A DNA stretch of 64,000 bases from Agapanthus africanus (Eukaryota; Streptophyta; Magnoliopsida; Asparagales; Amaryllidaceae), in NCBI GenBank assembly GCA_030015575.1, contig CM057339.1, forward strand, positions 769,312,809 through 769,376,808. Direction: 5' to 3'. Under the pieces are notes generated by a model. It was not told the origin of the DNA and ran no database searches. It was given only the letters and a program-made list of their open reading frames with translations. This document shows positions 33,543 to 43,559 of the stretch, one piece after another; the stretch's first letter is position 1, and every line of letters starts with the position of its first letter. Made by a program: the position numbers and the translations under genes.

Positions 33543-34089
33543 GAATCTGTTCCCCTCTGAAAACCGGGAAGACAAACGTCTTGCCTGAAATTCGGGGCAT
33601 ATGCTAATTGGTGCTATCCGTCCACCTCTCTGAAGATGCCAAGTTGGTTTATGGCATCATGTATCGAAGGTTTAAATGGATGCGGCCGATATAGCAGACT
33701 TCGTCAGATTCCCCCTCGTTTGAGGGGTTTTGATTGTGGGGACGCTCTTCCCTGCAGGCGCAAGACCCTGCAGTTAATTACGCTACCGCATTGCGATAAC
33801 AACTTTCTCCTTCTCCAGATGGTCATTTTGTGTCGTGGGTGTTTGTTTTGTGTTTGGTTGCCCGTGGATTGTATACGGAGACAAATTTATGTTGTCGCCC
33901 GTAGGGCGTGGACTAATCCAAATCCGTATCTTTCTTAGATTTGGGTTTGGGGGTTGGGTTTAAGGATACGTTAGCCTCTTTTGAGACTAAGATCAACTTA
34001 AACATTAGTTAAGGATACGTTAGTCTCATTTTAGACTAAGATCAACTTAACGGGATCGTTTAGATCCAACAAAAGAGCATTTGGACTCT

Positions 34090-34465
34090 AATGTTTAATT
34101 TAGGGACATTGCAGTCAATAATTAGTTTAAGTACGTTACTGTCCATTGTTAGTTTAAGGACATCTCGGTCCATTGTTAGTTTAAAGACATCACGGTCGAG
34201 GTTAAGAACATCATAGTCCATGGGTTTAAAGACCCCACAGTCCAATGTTAGTTTAAAAACATCACGGTCGATTGTTAGTTTAAAGACATCACGGTCGAGA
34301 TTAAGGACATCATCGTCCATGAGTTTAAGGACCCCATAGTCCAATGTTAGTTTAAAGACATCACGGTCGAGGTTAAGGACATCATAGTCCATGAGTTTAA
34401 GGACCCCACAGTCCAATATTAGTTTAAAGACATCACGGTCGAGTTTAAGGACATCATAGTCCATG
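34090..34465. repeat. Tandem array of ~33-bp units in Tat 5' LTR
   Basis: Units such as TTAGTTTAAAGACATCACGG alternate with GAGTTTAAGGACCCCACAGT. Because many units are multiples of three, a 134-residue minus-strand frame stays open (DRDVFKLTLD repeated). I regard that frame as a by-product. Similar units occur at 3,770-3,925. Confidence 0.75.
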
Positions 34466-35376
34466 AAATGTGTGGTCGTCGGGATCCGTCACCTCTCTGA
34501 AGACGTTGAAGGATTACAACGACAAATATCAGAGGAGTGAAGAGATGTACCCTCGAACCAAAGTGGATTAAGTGATCTGCAGTCCAATTTGGAATTAAGA
34601 TCAATTAATTATATTATGAACACATTGTCTCAATTAAGTCTTAATTTAAGACTTATGGCCAATTTGGGCTAAGTCCAATTAAGTTTGAAAAATTGGCCAT
34701 TTGTTGGACCATTAGACATTTGTCTGGGTTCAGCCCCTCATCATTTAGCAATGCTTAAACAAGAGTTTGAGGGCTTTGGTAACATTTTTGTCTTTGACTG
34801 AGCATTAAATATTATAGCTCTGAATTTTACTCAATTTTGAGATTCAGTTGAAGGAGAGGTTTTTGCCTCTGGAGTATTAGCCAATTTAGCTAACAATAGT
34901 GTTAAACACCAGAGAACAATCGTGTTAAACACTAAAAATAAAACTCTCAAATTAGTGTTAAATACTGGAAATAAAATTCTCAGTTTAGTGTTGAACACCA
35001 GAAAGGAAGGGATCACGTGGATACACGTGGGGATACCCAAAGGTGGGGCCAGATCCCCTCAATTTAGTTCTGCGAATAAGTGTTAAACACTTTTGATTTT
35101 TTTTTGGGCCATCACGTGTGGGCACGTGATAGGCACTAATGCACTGATTTGTTAAGGCATTTATTAGAGGTCGCGTGGTAATACGTGAGAGCGCCCAAAG
35201 CCCATATTTCCTTTACTTTTATTCTCTTTGTTTTGGAGGTCACGTGGGAGCACTTGAGGCATTGCCTCAAAGCTTTTTCCTTCTCTTTTTTGGGGATCTT
35301 TTCAGGGGTCACGTGGGGCCACGTGACCTTAGCTCTTTGCATGCATGGAGATCTTTTAAGTCTCCTTATTTTTAAG

Positions 35377-35681
35377 AATTAAATTCTCTGTAGGGTCAAA
35401 CCCTAATTATGATTTTGGAGGAATTAAATTCCAATATATGTGAAAGAATTAAATTCTTATGTAGGGTTAAACCCTAATTTCATTTTAGGAGGAATTAAAT
35501 TCCTGTGAATTTTAGAGAATTAAATTCTCAAGTAGGGTTAAACCTTGGTTTTGTCATTCCTGAAGGAATTAAATTCCTATGATTTTGGGAGAATTGAATT
35601 CTCATATAGGGTTAAACCCTAGTTTTATCTTGAAGGAATTAAATTCCTATAAATTGAGAGAATTAAATTCTCAGATAAGGT
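35377..35681. repeat. Tandem array of ~70-bp near-palindromic units
   Basis: GAATTAAATTCC and GAATTAAATTCTC alternate with TAGGGTTAAACCCTA at a period of about 70-72 bp (anchor positions near 35,419, 35,490, 35,562 and 35,632). The array breaks at the solo LTR and resumes at 38,854. Confidence 0.75.
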
Positions 35682-35795
35682 TGTAACAACTCCAATTTTT
35701 TATACCAAAAATATTGCTTTAAATATAGTGTATACTTGGAGTATTGATGTTGCTGGAAATAATTTAAGTATCTAATTCCTTACAATAATTACAAG

Positions 35796-35903
35796 AAGGA
35801 GCTTGTAGCTCATTGGTAATACCTTGCACTGCTGAACCAAGCCACCAGAGTTCGAATCCCATGCCCCACATATTTTTATATCATTTTGTTTTAATTTTTT
35901 TTT
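35796..35903 (+). ncRNA. tRNA-related RNA polymerase III unit (SINE remnant or tRNA-like) inside solo LTR
   Basis: A box-A-like TAGCTCATTGGT (35,806-35,817) is followed about 32 bp later by a box-B-like AGTTCGAATCC (35,849-35,859). A run of nine T (35,895-35,903) could terminate polymerase III. CTTG..CAAG between the boxes could form an anticodon-like stem, but the acceptor stem does not close, so it is not a functional tRNA gene. It may be a tRNA-derived SINE or a captured tRNA fragment. Confidence 0.5.
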
Positions 35904-36018
35904 AGAAGTCAAACGGTCAAACAGCCATTACTCACAATTTATTGCGAATTAAAAAAATTAAAGTACACCAAAACCTCCCCCAGACCAAACCCGACCTATC
36001 GGCACCCGGCTCGGCCCT

Positions 36019-36072
36019 GACTCGGCCGAATCGGCCGGCGCCGCCGGCCGGACTCGGCCGGTCGGCCGAGTC
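36019..36072. other. GC-rich nested inverted repeat in solo LTR
   Basis: GACTCGGCCGA (36,019-36,029) is the exact reverse complement of 36,062-36,072. Inside it GGCCGGC and GCCGGCC (36,033-36,049) form a second stem with a 3-nt loop. The stretch is CpG-dense in otherwise AT-rich DNA and lies about 180 bp upstream of the TATA box. Confidence 0.7.
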
Positions 36073-36248
36073 ATCAACACGAAAAAGTTTCGTGTTGACA
36101 TGGTCTTTTCACCTGCATAGTCTAAATTTCCAGTACTGTTACACAATTCTCATTAATCCCCTTTTAAGACCAAAATTAATGAATTTTTAATGATTTTTTA
36201 CATTTTTTTAAATATTTTTTAATCCAAACCCTAACCCTAGCCTAGCCT

Positions 36249-36256
36249 TATATAAA
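36249..36256 (+). promoter_or_regulatory. TATA box of solo LTR
   Basis: TATATAAA is preceded about 15-20 bp upstream by AAACCCTAACCCTAG, a telo-box-like string. It is followed by a C/T-rich start region (CCCCTATCCTCTACC). Confidence 0.5.
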
Positions 36257-38853
36257 GACCCCTATCCTCTACCTTTTCCCCTCACAACTCTAAGTCTACT
36301 CTCCCAAATTCTCGAGAACTCGGTACGAAGAGCGAGAAGCGAAGCGCTGCCGAAATCGACGACGGATTCCGACGACCGGATCAGAACCTTCGCGACGTTT
36401 TTGACAAATCGACAACCACCACCCCCCTTAACTTCCTTAGCTTGTCCAAACCGTAAGTCCCATCCTTACTATCTCTCTTTTCTATAAATGTAAAAATACG
36501 ACTTTTTTGAACCCAACGGAAATCGGACAAACCGATTTCCGATTCGGTTTTTCTATAAATTTCCACTTGTCACCTAATACATAATATATACCCATATTCA
36601 TGTTGACTATTAATCACCCATAAACCAATTTAATCAAAGTTTCTCACATGAAATGATAAGTTCTTTACAAAACCGTACTCCCATCATAAAAATACCATGA
36701 AGTTCATTTTTCTTAGTTTAATTAATTCCCTCATTCCTAAATAGGTTTATCTTGATCACTAAACTTGTAGAAACCAATTTGAATGAATTTTCACACATGA
36801 AATGATAACGTTTTCAAATACCGTATTCTTACGCTATAATACCTTTAAGTTTAATATGTCATGTTTTACCTTTAAACTTCACCAAAACTTAAAATAAGTC
36901 ACGAGGTAATGACCTACCTCTATACACACTCAATATAACTCTAATTGATAAATATCAAAACACAGAATACGAAATTACAGGACTTTTCACTAAAATACCA
37001 TAATCTTTATAACCTTTATTTAAAGCTTTAAGTTGTAAACTTTTCTAGATAAAATCTTTTAATAAAATGAAAACACGATTGGTCATGAACATCGATCGTT
37101 TATCTAAACTGTCTTGTGGTGACTAGGCAAGTGTGTCTAAGGCTAGTGGTTTTTAATTAAGCCCACGACCGTGGTTCCTTCCCACTTACCTGGCACTTAC
37201 CTGGCCGCAATTGACGGTGAAGAGGCGATTTGAGGCTTCTAATGACTCATCGTTTAGACCTTAGAAATAGGCTAGTTGGTTTAGGAAACCCTAATAACTA
37301 AAATACGGAAAACTGTACTCTTTTGCAAATAAATACCCCATATTTATAAAACCGTTTTCCCAAATGAAAAGTATTTGTTAAACCTAAGCAAAGCGCCGCT
37401 ACAACCCATTTTTGGGGAACCTGTTAGGGATAGTACGGTTCATCGTGCACCCGTAGGCTATTAGTGCGAGATTCAGAACTCCGCAAGGAGCATTCGGTCT
37501 CGAAAGGTTTAAAATACGATATTTAAGGAAAATGAGATTTTTGAAAATAAAATATTCATTTAAAAATTATTCATGTGTTAATATATATATATAATTATCA
37601 TTTAAACACCTATTTTATTATAATATGAAATTTCCATATTTTCCTAAAAATTACAAGATTAAAAGTTATACTAAAATACCATAAATTTCAGATAAAACAA
37701 TTAATACTTTTATTAGGATATATTCACTAGAATAACACAAATAAAATTCACATTCATTATAACAATAAAGACGAATAATAAATACTTGAGGTGTATTTTG
37801 AAAACTATACAAAAGTACCTTTTACATAAAACCCCCTCAAGTTTTACAAAATTACAATAAGGCCCCTAGCTAATATTGAACTTCAAATTCTCTTCTTTTA
37901 GTCTGACTCGGGTTAGAGTCTGACTATTTCTGACTTGAAAATGATTCAAGTCAATCTTTATTCTTTTATATTCCAATACGATTTGAATACATGAAACCCT
38001 GAATCCAGTTAACAATATATCCTTTTGACTGAATCAAACCATGGATATTCATCCATTATCCTGATATTCCATTTACCTGATTATACAGTTACAACATGTT
38101 TACCGATATCATGGTTTTGGTCAGTCACTCATTTTACATATTCCAATACTACAATACTGTTAAAACACTACGGGGTTTAAGGGGTAGATTGGTACGGAAA
38201 GTGTTAAAGGTGGCACGAGGTGGTCAGATTAAGACACCTAACCTGAATCCTATTGCTGTTGTACCGTGGCATAACGGTTCCTTGTACTTTCCTTTTGCCC
38301 TGATCTCTAGCATATAGAGATCCCCCTCGTATACACTGGCATCCTTCTGTACCAAGCTACAAACAACATCGTTACACAATGTTCCATAATATTCAACAAT
38401 ATAATAGTTTAGAAAATACTGTTACCCTGTCATTCTCATTCTTCTGATTCTTTTGGGACTTACCGAGCGACCTGTTCGCTGACGACATTCTATTTCTTTC
38501 TTCTTTGAATGTCGTCAGGTGCGTTGGACCAAGCTGAGATCGAGCCCACCGGTGAAGATTTGGAGCAGTTCCAGGAAGATCCAGAGCTCTAGATATTGTA
38601 CCTTGTTCTTTCCAGTTTATTTCATTTTCTGTTATGCCACTGTTTAGGCATTGCTTTTCATTCCAGTTGTATTTTCTTTTCATGCATTGTACAAAGAATG
38701 ATATTAATAAAAGTTGATGTTATTTCTATATTATTCGTCTCTTGTGATTTACTTTATATTGCTTAGTTACGCTTAGCGTATGTACTTCTGAGTATATACG
38801 TAGCGGGCCTCGTCGCGTCCACTTCGCCGTACACTGGGAAGCGGGACGTGACA

Positions 38854-39590
38854 GTTGAACCCTAGTTTATTTTGGAGGAATTAAACTCCTATGAAATTGG
38901 GAGAATTAAATTCTCTAAACTCAATTCCCCCTCTAAGTTTTGGATCTGCATGGCAGAATCTCAATCCAATGAGAATTAAATTCTCAACCTATGGGGAGAT
39001 TTGCTTCTGCAGATCTTCAACTAGAGGAAGAACTAAGTTCTTTTGCAGAAAAGTTAAACTCTTAGATTGATAATTAAATTCTCTTTTTATTTTGTGAAGC
39101 TTTGATCCCTTTTCTTTTTCTCACCTAAGGTTTTCTTTCTTGAGAATTAAATTCTCCTCTCTTTTCTCTCTGCTATTTTCCTTTAGAAAATTTCAAGATC
39201 CCAAAATTCTATCTCTTTCTCTTCTCTTGGTTCCTATTTATAGGAGAAGGAAAAGAATCAATTTGTTTAGCAAATCTTTCATTGAAAGATTTTGTTTGTT
39301 TTCGTAACTAACATGATCTCAGTGAATTTTATTCACCATTGGATTTTTAATCCAAAAGATATTCTGTTTGTTATTCTTGATGAATTTTAGGGAAATCTTT
39401 CCATGTATAAAATCTTTCCATAAATTGGTAATTTTTAATCACTATTGGATTTTTAATCCAACGGTGCTCCACTTTTCAGAGCATAGTTCTCTTTTGTTTG
39501 GAAAAATTTAAAGAAATACTTTCCCAGTTAGAATCTTTGATTTCCTTTAATTAGAATTTAATTCTGTTAACTTATAAGGATTTCAAAGCC
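38854..39590. repeat. Continuation of Tat LTR array and AT-rich LTR sequence
   Basis: GAATTAAATTCTC-type units continue from the left side of the solo LTR, then decay into AT-rich sequence with CTTTTCTCTT tracts. No gene is seen. Confidence 0.5.
39232..39250 (-). promoter_or_regulatory. Candidate TATA box of Tat 5' LTR
   Basis: On the minus strand the sequence reads TCCTATAAATAGGAACC, a strong plant TATA context. It lies downstream, in the element's orientation, of the G-box array at 39,594-40,228. Confidence 0.5.
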
Positions 39591-39593
39591 TAT

Positions 39594-40228
39594 CACGTGT
39601 CGGCATGTGACCCTCCTTTATTCAGAATTAAATTCTGTCTTTTAACTGGGCTAAAAACCATCACGTGTAAGCACGTGACCCTTGGTCACGTGTGAGCATG
39701 TGACCCCCCATTGGGGTCTTTCCTTAGCCGTTTATTTACACTTTTGTTTGATTTTAGATTTTAATTCTATAAAGTAGAGATCGCAGGAACCTATCACGTG
39801 TCAACACGTGACCCTTGGTCACGTGTGAGCACGTGATACACCATTATGGTATTTCCTGGCTATTTTACTTTATTTTTAATTCTTTCTAAGGTGGGGGGGA
39901 GGGGGGTTTAAAGACTTATCACGTGTGAACACGTGACTCCTGTTTAGTTAGAATTTAATTCTTTTCATTATTTTGGAGGGCTTAAGAGCCCATCACATGT
40001 CTACACGTGACCCATGGTCACGTGTGAGCACGTGATGCCCCATTGGGGTCTTTCCTTAGCTGTTTTGTCATGCCTTATAACTCCTTTTTAGTGGGTTGAA
40101 GGGCCTATCACGTGTGGACATGTGACTGCACTGATTAACTGTTTGGCTAGAGTTTAACTCTATAAATTAGAGATCACAGGAGCTCATCACGTGTTAGCAT
40201 GTGACCCTTGGTCACGTGTGAGCACGTG
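39594..40228. promoter_or_regulatory. G-box array in Tat LTR: 17 CACGTG hexamers in ~635 bp
   Basis: The repeated module is ATCACGTGTNNRCACGTGAC, often doubled with GGTCACGTGTGAGCACGTGA, at about 39,594, 39,662, 39,685, 39,795, 39,818, 39,920, 40,004, 40,019, 40,109, 40,188 and 40,211. I count 17 exact CACGTG. CACGTG is the G-box core bound by plant bZIP and bHLH factors. The array lies upstream of the minus-strand TATA box, so a role as LTR enhancer is plausible but unproven. A sparser set (7 copies) lies at 35,010-35,330. Confidence 0.7.
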
Positions 40229-40261
40229 ATACCCCATTGGGATGTTTCCCGATATTTTATG

Positions 40262-43146
40262 AGGGAACAGGTGATGCCTCGTACTTTCTGGGGATTAAGA
40301 TCTATCGTGACAGATCTAAAAGAATATTGGGAATTTCACAGTCGAGGTACATAAACACCGTACTAAAGAGATTTAGTACGGAAGATTCTAAGCGTGGTAA
40401 CTTACCCACTTGTCATGGAATCGCTCTTTCCAAAGAGATGTCTCCCAAGGCTGATGATGAGAGGGCTCGCATGTGCATAGCACCCTACGCTTCGGATGTA
40501 GGGTCGATAATGTATGCGATGTTATGTACCAGACTAGATATAGCTTACACACTTAGCGTTGTAAGCAGGTATCAGTCCAACCCAGGTGAGAAATTTTGGA
40601 TAGCAGTAAAGAACATTCTTAAGTACCTGAGAAGGAGTAAGGAGATGTTCTTGGTATACGGTAATGGGGACCTCCAGATCGAGGCTTTTACCGACTCTGG
40701 ATTCCAAAGTGACAAGGATGACTCTAAATCCGTCTCGAGTTATGTATTTACCCTCAACGGAGGGGTGGTCTGTTGGAAGAGTTCCAAACAGGACACCGTT
40801 GCAGACTCGACGATGGAGGCTGAGTACATTGCTACTAATGATGCTGCAAAAGAGACAGTCTGGATGAGGAAGTTCATTTCTGAACTTCAGGTGGTTCCAT
40901 TCATTGCTAATCCAATACCTTTGTATTGCGATAACAATGGAGCCATGGCTTTGGTAAAGGAAACACGGTCCCATCAGAAATCCAGACATATCTTGAAGGG
41001 GTATCACATGATCAGGGAGATCGTGGATCGCCGGGAGATCAAGGTGTGGAGAGTAGATACAAAGGACAACACGGCAGATCCATTCACCAAGGCCATCCTT
41101 CAAGTCCAATTCGAGAGACTGTTCGGGATGTTGGGTATGCGGTATGCTACCAACTGGCTTTAGTGCAGACGTTGGGTACTTAATATGCCAATTACATGCC
41201 TCAGTGCAAGTGGGAGATTATTGGATATGTATGCCCTAGAGGCCTTCATTATATAGGATGATAGAGATATGTATGTATAGGGCAATTTTACTCGATATGA
41301 TAGTATGTTATTTAGTTTGTCTTTATCTTAACATATGATATGTTTTACTTGTTATTTCATATCTCGTATGCATGTTGATGAAGCCCATAATATCCTTATT
41401 TGACTACCAGCGTTGTGATGGCAATCATACTTGTGGGAGCTGGGTAGTCGATAAGCACATCCTTAAAAATGTTCCTAGTCATGGGAGTATCGAGACTGGG
41501 CATCAATACTCCAGAGTAGACTAGTGTATACATATCTAGACCCGAGGGACGATGGTTAGTCCCGCAGGCATTGGTGTGGTGCACCTAAGATTGTATACAG
41601 GTGCTCACTGGGGGTGAGTACACTGGACGGACTCGCCGAGAACTGGTTAGATGGTATTATACCTAACGTCAGATAGCAGTCTCTGGTAACATGAGTGCAG
41701 ATAGTCTGTCGACCTGAGGTCGTCATTTTTCTCGTGTGAGTTCCCACTGTGCTTTGATTGCTACCCTACCACGGCTCTAATGAGTCATGCAAACAGATTT
41801 TAGTTGGGTACAGCCCCGAGCCACATGGAGGCAGTGAGCGATTGTTTGGGGATTCTTCTCTCCCGGTATAGGGAGTCGATATCGCGTTGTGTTCGGTTGG
41901 CCAATACCATAAATCCCGGGCCAGGGCGGATTGAGAATTGCCGGTAGTCAGACCAGTAGATTCTCGGATGGTCTTGAGCCACATCGGCACGACTTGTCAA
42001 GTTATTAGGGGTCTGACGTGATCCGCCCCCTAGACCCGGCATGCGCTACTTTTAGACGAACAGACCGGACTGTACGGAGATTGTCACGGACAGGTTCAGT
42101 AGGGGTTCGAATGAGTTTGCTCGTCGGCCTTCTTTTCGACGGGTACCTGGGTAGCCATTACGTACAGTTAGTGCCACTAATGGACTTGTGGTTAAACCCA
42201 CCGTCAGCGTACTGTCGAGTCTTTAGAGTCCCATACAGAGGGTTTCCCTGGTTCAGGCGAAACGGCGTAGAGGCCGTATGGTTTTACGTTGAAGGTTCCG
42301 ATCATATACGTGTACTAGCTAAATGAATATTGTTCGGACGGATAAAACTAGTAGGCTTAGGATTAAGCCACATTCTAGTATTATATTATTGGATTATCTT
42401 TATCTCTTGGTATTCATATTTTTTGCAGTACGAATACGGGTAAGTATATACGGTGATGACATTCTTGTAATTTTACAAGATATGCTTCTAGAAGGGGACA
42501 TATCATTTTGCATATATCTATTTTTGGAAAATAGATAATGAGGTGGAGGAATGGAGATATTTGTGGCATGAGATGAAGCATGGCTAACTCTTTTGTTTAT
42601 TCATTTGCCCTTACTATTCAAGCATGGTTACATTTTTCTATGGAAAAATAATGCATGCTTGATATTTTTGGTAAAAAGACTTAGCCATTCTTCACTTGCC
42701 ACTTCTTGACTTCATTCTACACTTTGCATTCTCTCTCCATTGCTCTCCTTCTTCCTCAAACCTTAACCCTCACATGTGTTGTGAATTCTAGGGTTTTTTG
42801 AGATAAACTTGTCCAATTAACTCACTACATCTCCTAAACTATCTAACTAGGCACTTTAGTTACCTCATTCTTGAAGTTAGAGCTTGAACCATAGACTCTC
42901 GGGTGGATCGTTTTGGAAACGAGGATGCCGACAATCAAGCGCGATCCGTATCATTTAGGAGCTAAGGAAGAGGAGAAGAAGACCCGACGGACTTGTATCT
43001 TAGAGGTATAAACCGCTATCATAGTACTTTAGAACCTTTATGAGTTTAGTTAGTTAAGGTTTCTGAATGATCTTGGAAGTCCAGTCGATGTTACTTGTAT
43101 TAAAATTGTTTTTTGTAAATTTCTCCTCTCCACAAACCATGTGGAA
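40262..43146 (+). mobile_element. Angela-lineage copia fragment with 3' LTR
   Basis: The plus-strand frame 40,262-41,163 encodes the end of RT and the RNase H of an Angela polyprotein. It aligns closely to the inner element from GDASY to the C-terminus, with MEAEY and CDNN RNase H motifs. A polypurine tract (GTGGGAGAT) follows at about 41,210, then an LTR from about 41,219 (TATTGGATATGTATGCCCTAGAGG). The LTR can be followed to about 43,146 by patchy similarity to the other Angela LTRs. No partner LTR is visible, so it is a remnant. Confidence 0.75.
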
Positions 43147-43148
43147 TG

Positions 43149-43554
43149 TGTGACACCAACTTACATTTTCTGTGTTGATCTTCGTTTTGGGTATCGTATA
43201 TTTACTTGCGTGGTTGTGTTTCCACCAATTGGCGAAGAGCTAGCTCCCGCTTGGGATGCCAATATTATTATTGTTTATGTATTGGTTTTGATTAAAATTT
43301 ATAAAGGAGGTGCTGTCCAAATTTGAAATGATGAAAACGTTTTCAAATTTTAGTATACATCCACTTGTATTTCTATAAACTTTACTTATACTTTAAAAGA
43401 GGAACTTGATTTCATTTATACTCCTTTTTCAATACTCTACTATTTTCCTTAAAAGGTTTAGATTCCTGGTTTTCGGCTTACTTGGGTTACGGTGGGGTCC
43501 TATAGACATCACATGATTCAAGTGCCGGTCACGTGCCATTTCCGGGTCGTGACA
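43149..43554 (+). mobile_element. Piece of a Tekay-type LTR
   Basis: It ends with GTGCCGGTCACGTGCCATTT and GGGTCGTGACA, matching the terminal part of the Tekay LTR at 50,011-52,812 read in reverse complement. It also shares a TGGGATGCCAA element near 43,252. It is much shorter than the 2.8-kb Tekay LTRs here. The left limit is uncertain. Confidence 0.5.
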
Positions 43555-43559
43555 AGTAC

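Larger units (their letters stand above)
35682..38853 (+). mobile_element. Solo LTR, probably Tekay/Del-type Ty3/gypsy
   Basis: The 3,172-bp unit starts TGTAACAACTCC and ends GGGACGTGACA. These are the same kind of ends as the Tekay element at 50,011-60,593, whose sense LTR starts TGTAACA and ends GGGTCGTGACA. A TATA box (36,249-36,256) and an AATAAA-type signal near 38,706 fit an LTR read on the plus strand. No coding sequence lies inside. The surrounding ~70-bp array continues on both sides, showing it is an insertion. No clear 5-bp target duplication remains. Confidence 0.6.
1..40240 (-). mobile_element. Tat-lineage Ty3/gypsy element, interrupted and broken, 3' LTR outside window
   Basis: Minus-strand coding blocks occur in the order gag (30,059-33,490), protease, RT, RNase H, a second archaeal-type RNase H, integrase (9,912 down to 3,998). 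A primer-binding site lies at 33,524-33,542 and a long LTR beyond it. The extra RNase H downstream of the normal RT/RNase H is the hallmark of the Tat lineage (Ogre, Retand and Grande relatives). Tat elements are also known for long 3' untranslated regions with tandem repeats and for antisense additional ORFs, and both occur at 1-3,990. The element is split by the Angela insertion at 9,918-30,053 and by a solo LTR in its 5' LTR. It is broken in many places. Only one LTR is visible, so no LTR age can be given, but it predates the outer Angela insertion. The right edge near 40,240 is approximate. Confidence 0.82.
33548..40240 (-). repeat. 5' LTR of the Tat element, with later insertion; right end not defined
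   Basis: The LTR end nearest gag is at 33,548 (minus strand ..GGGGAACA). It contains tandem arrays (34,090-34,465; about 70-bp units at 35,377-35,681 continuing at 38,854-39,000), CACGTG-rich palindromes (35,010-35,330 and 39,594-40,228) and a minus-strand TATA box at 39,232-39,250. After subtracting the solo LTR (35,682-38,853) about 3.5 kb remains, in the range of Tat LTRs. Without the second LTR in the window the assignment rests on position and composition. The 5' edge is lost at the junction with the Angela fragment. Confidence 0.55.

Noticed and set aside
34060-34464. 134-residue minus-strand frame with DRDVFKLTLD repeats, looking like a repetitive protein
   Set aside because: It is the read-through of a tandem DNA array whose units are multiples of three. 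The same units at 3,770-3,925 are not open in a corresponding frame, and no start context or homology is seen.
35796-35870. Functional tRNA gene
   Set aside because: Box A and B are present but no seven-base acceptor stem closes and the anticodon arm has an oversized loop. It is kept only as a tRNA-related unit.
35677-38858. 5-bp target-site duplication around the solo LTR
   Set aside because: AAGGT on the left and GTTGA on the right do not match. The insertion is inferred from the interrupted array and from LTR-type ends only.
40534-41109. 191-residue minus-strand frame
   Set aside because: It lies opposite the RNase H of the Angela fragment and is a shadow of that coding sequence.
43149-43554. 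Complete short solo LTR with target duplication
   Set aside because: The flanking bases (GAATG and AGTAC) do not match, and the related Tekay LTRs are 2.8 kb. It is called a piece of an LTR instead.
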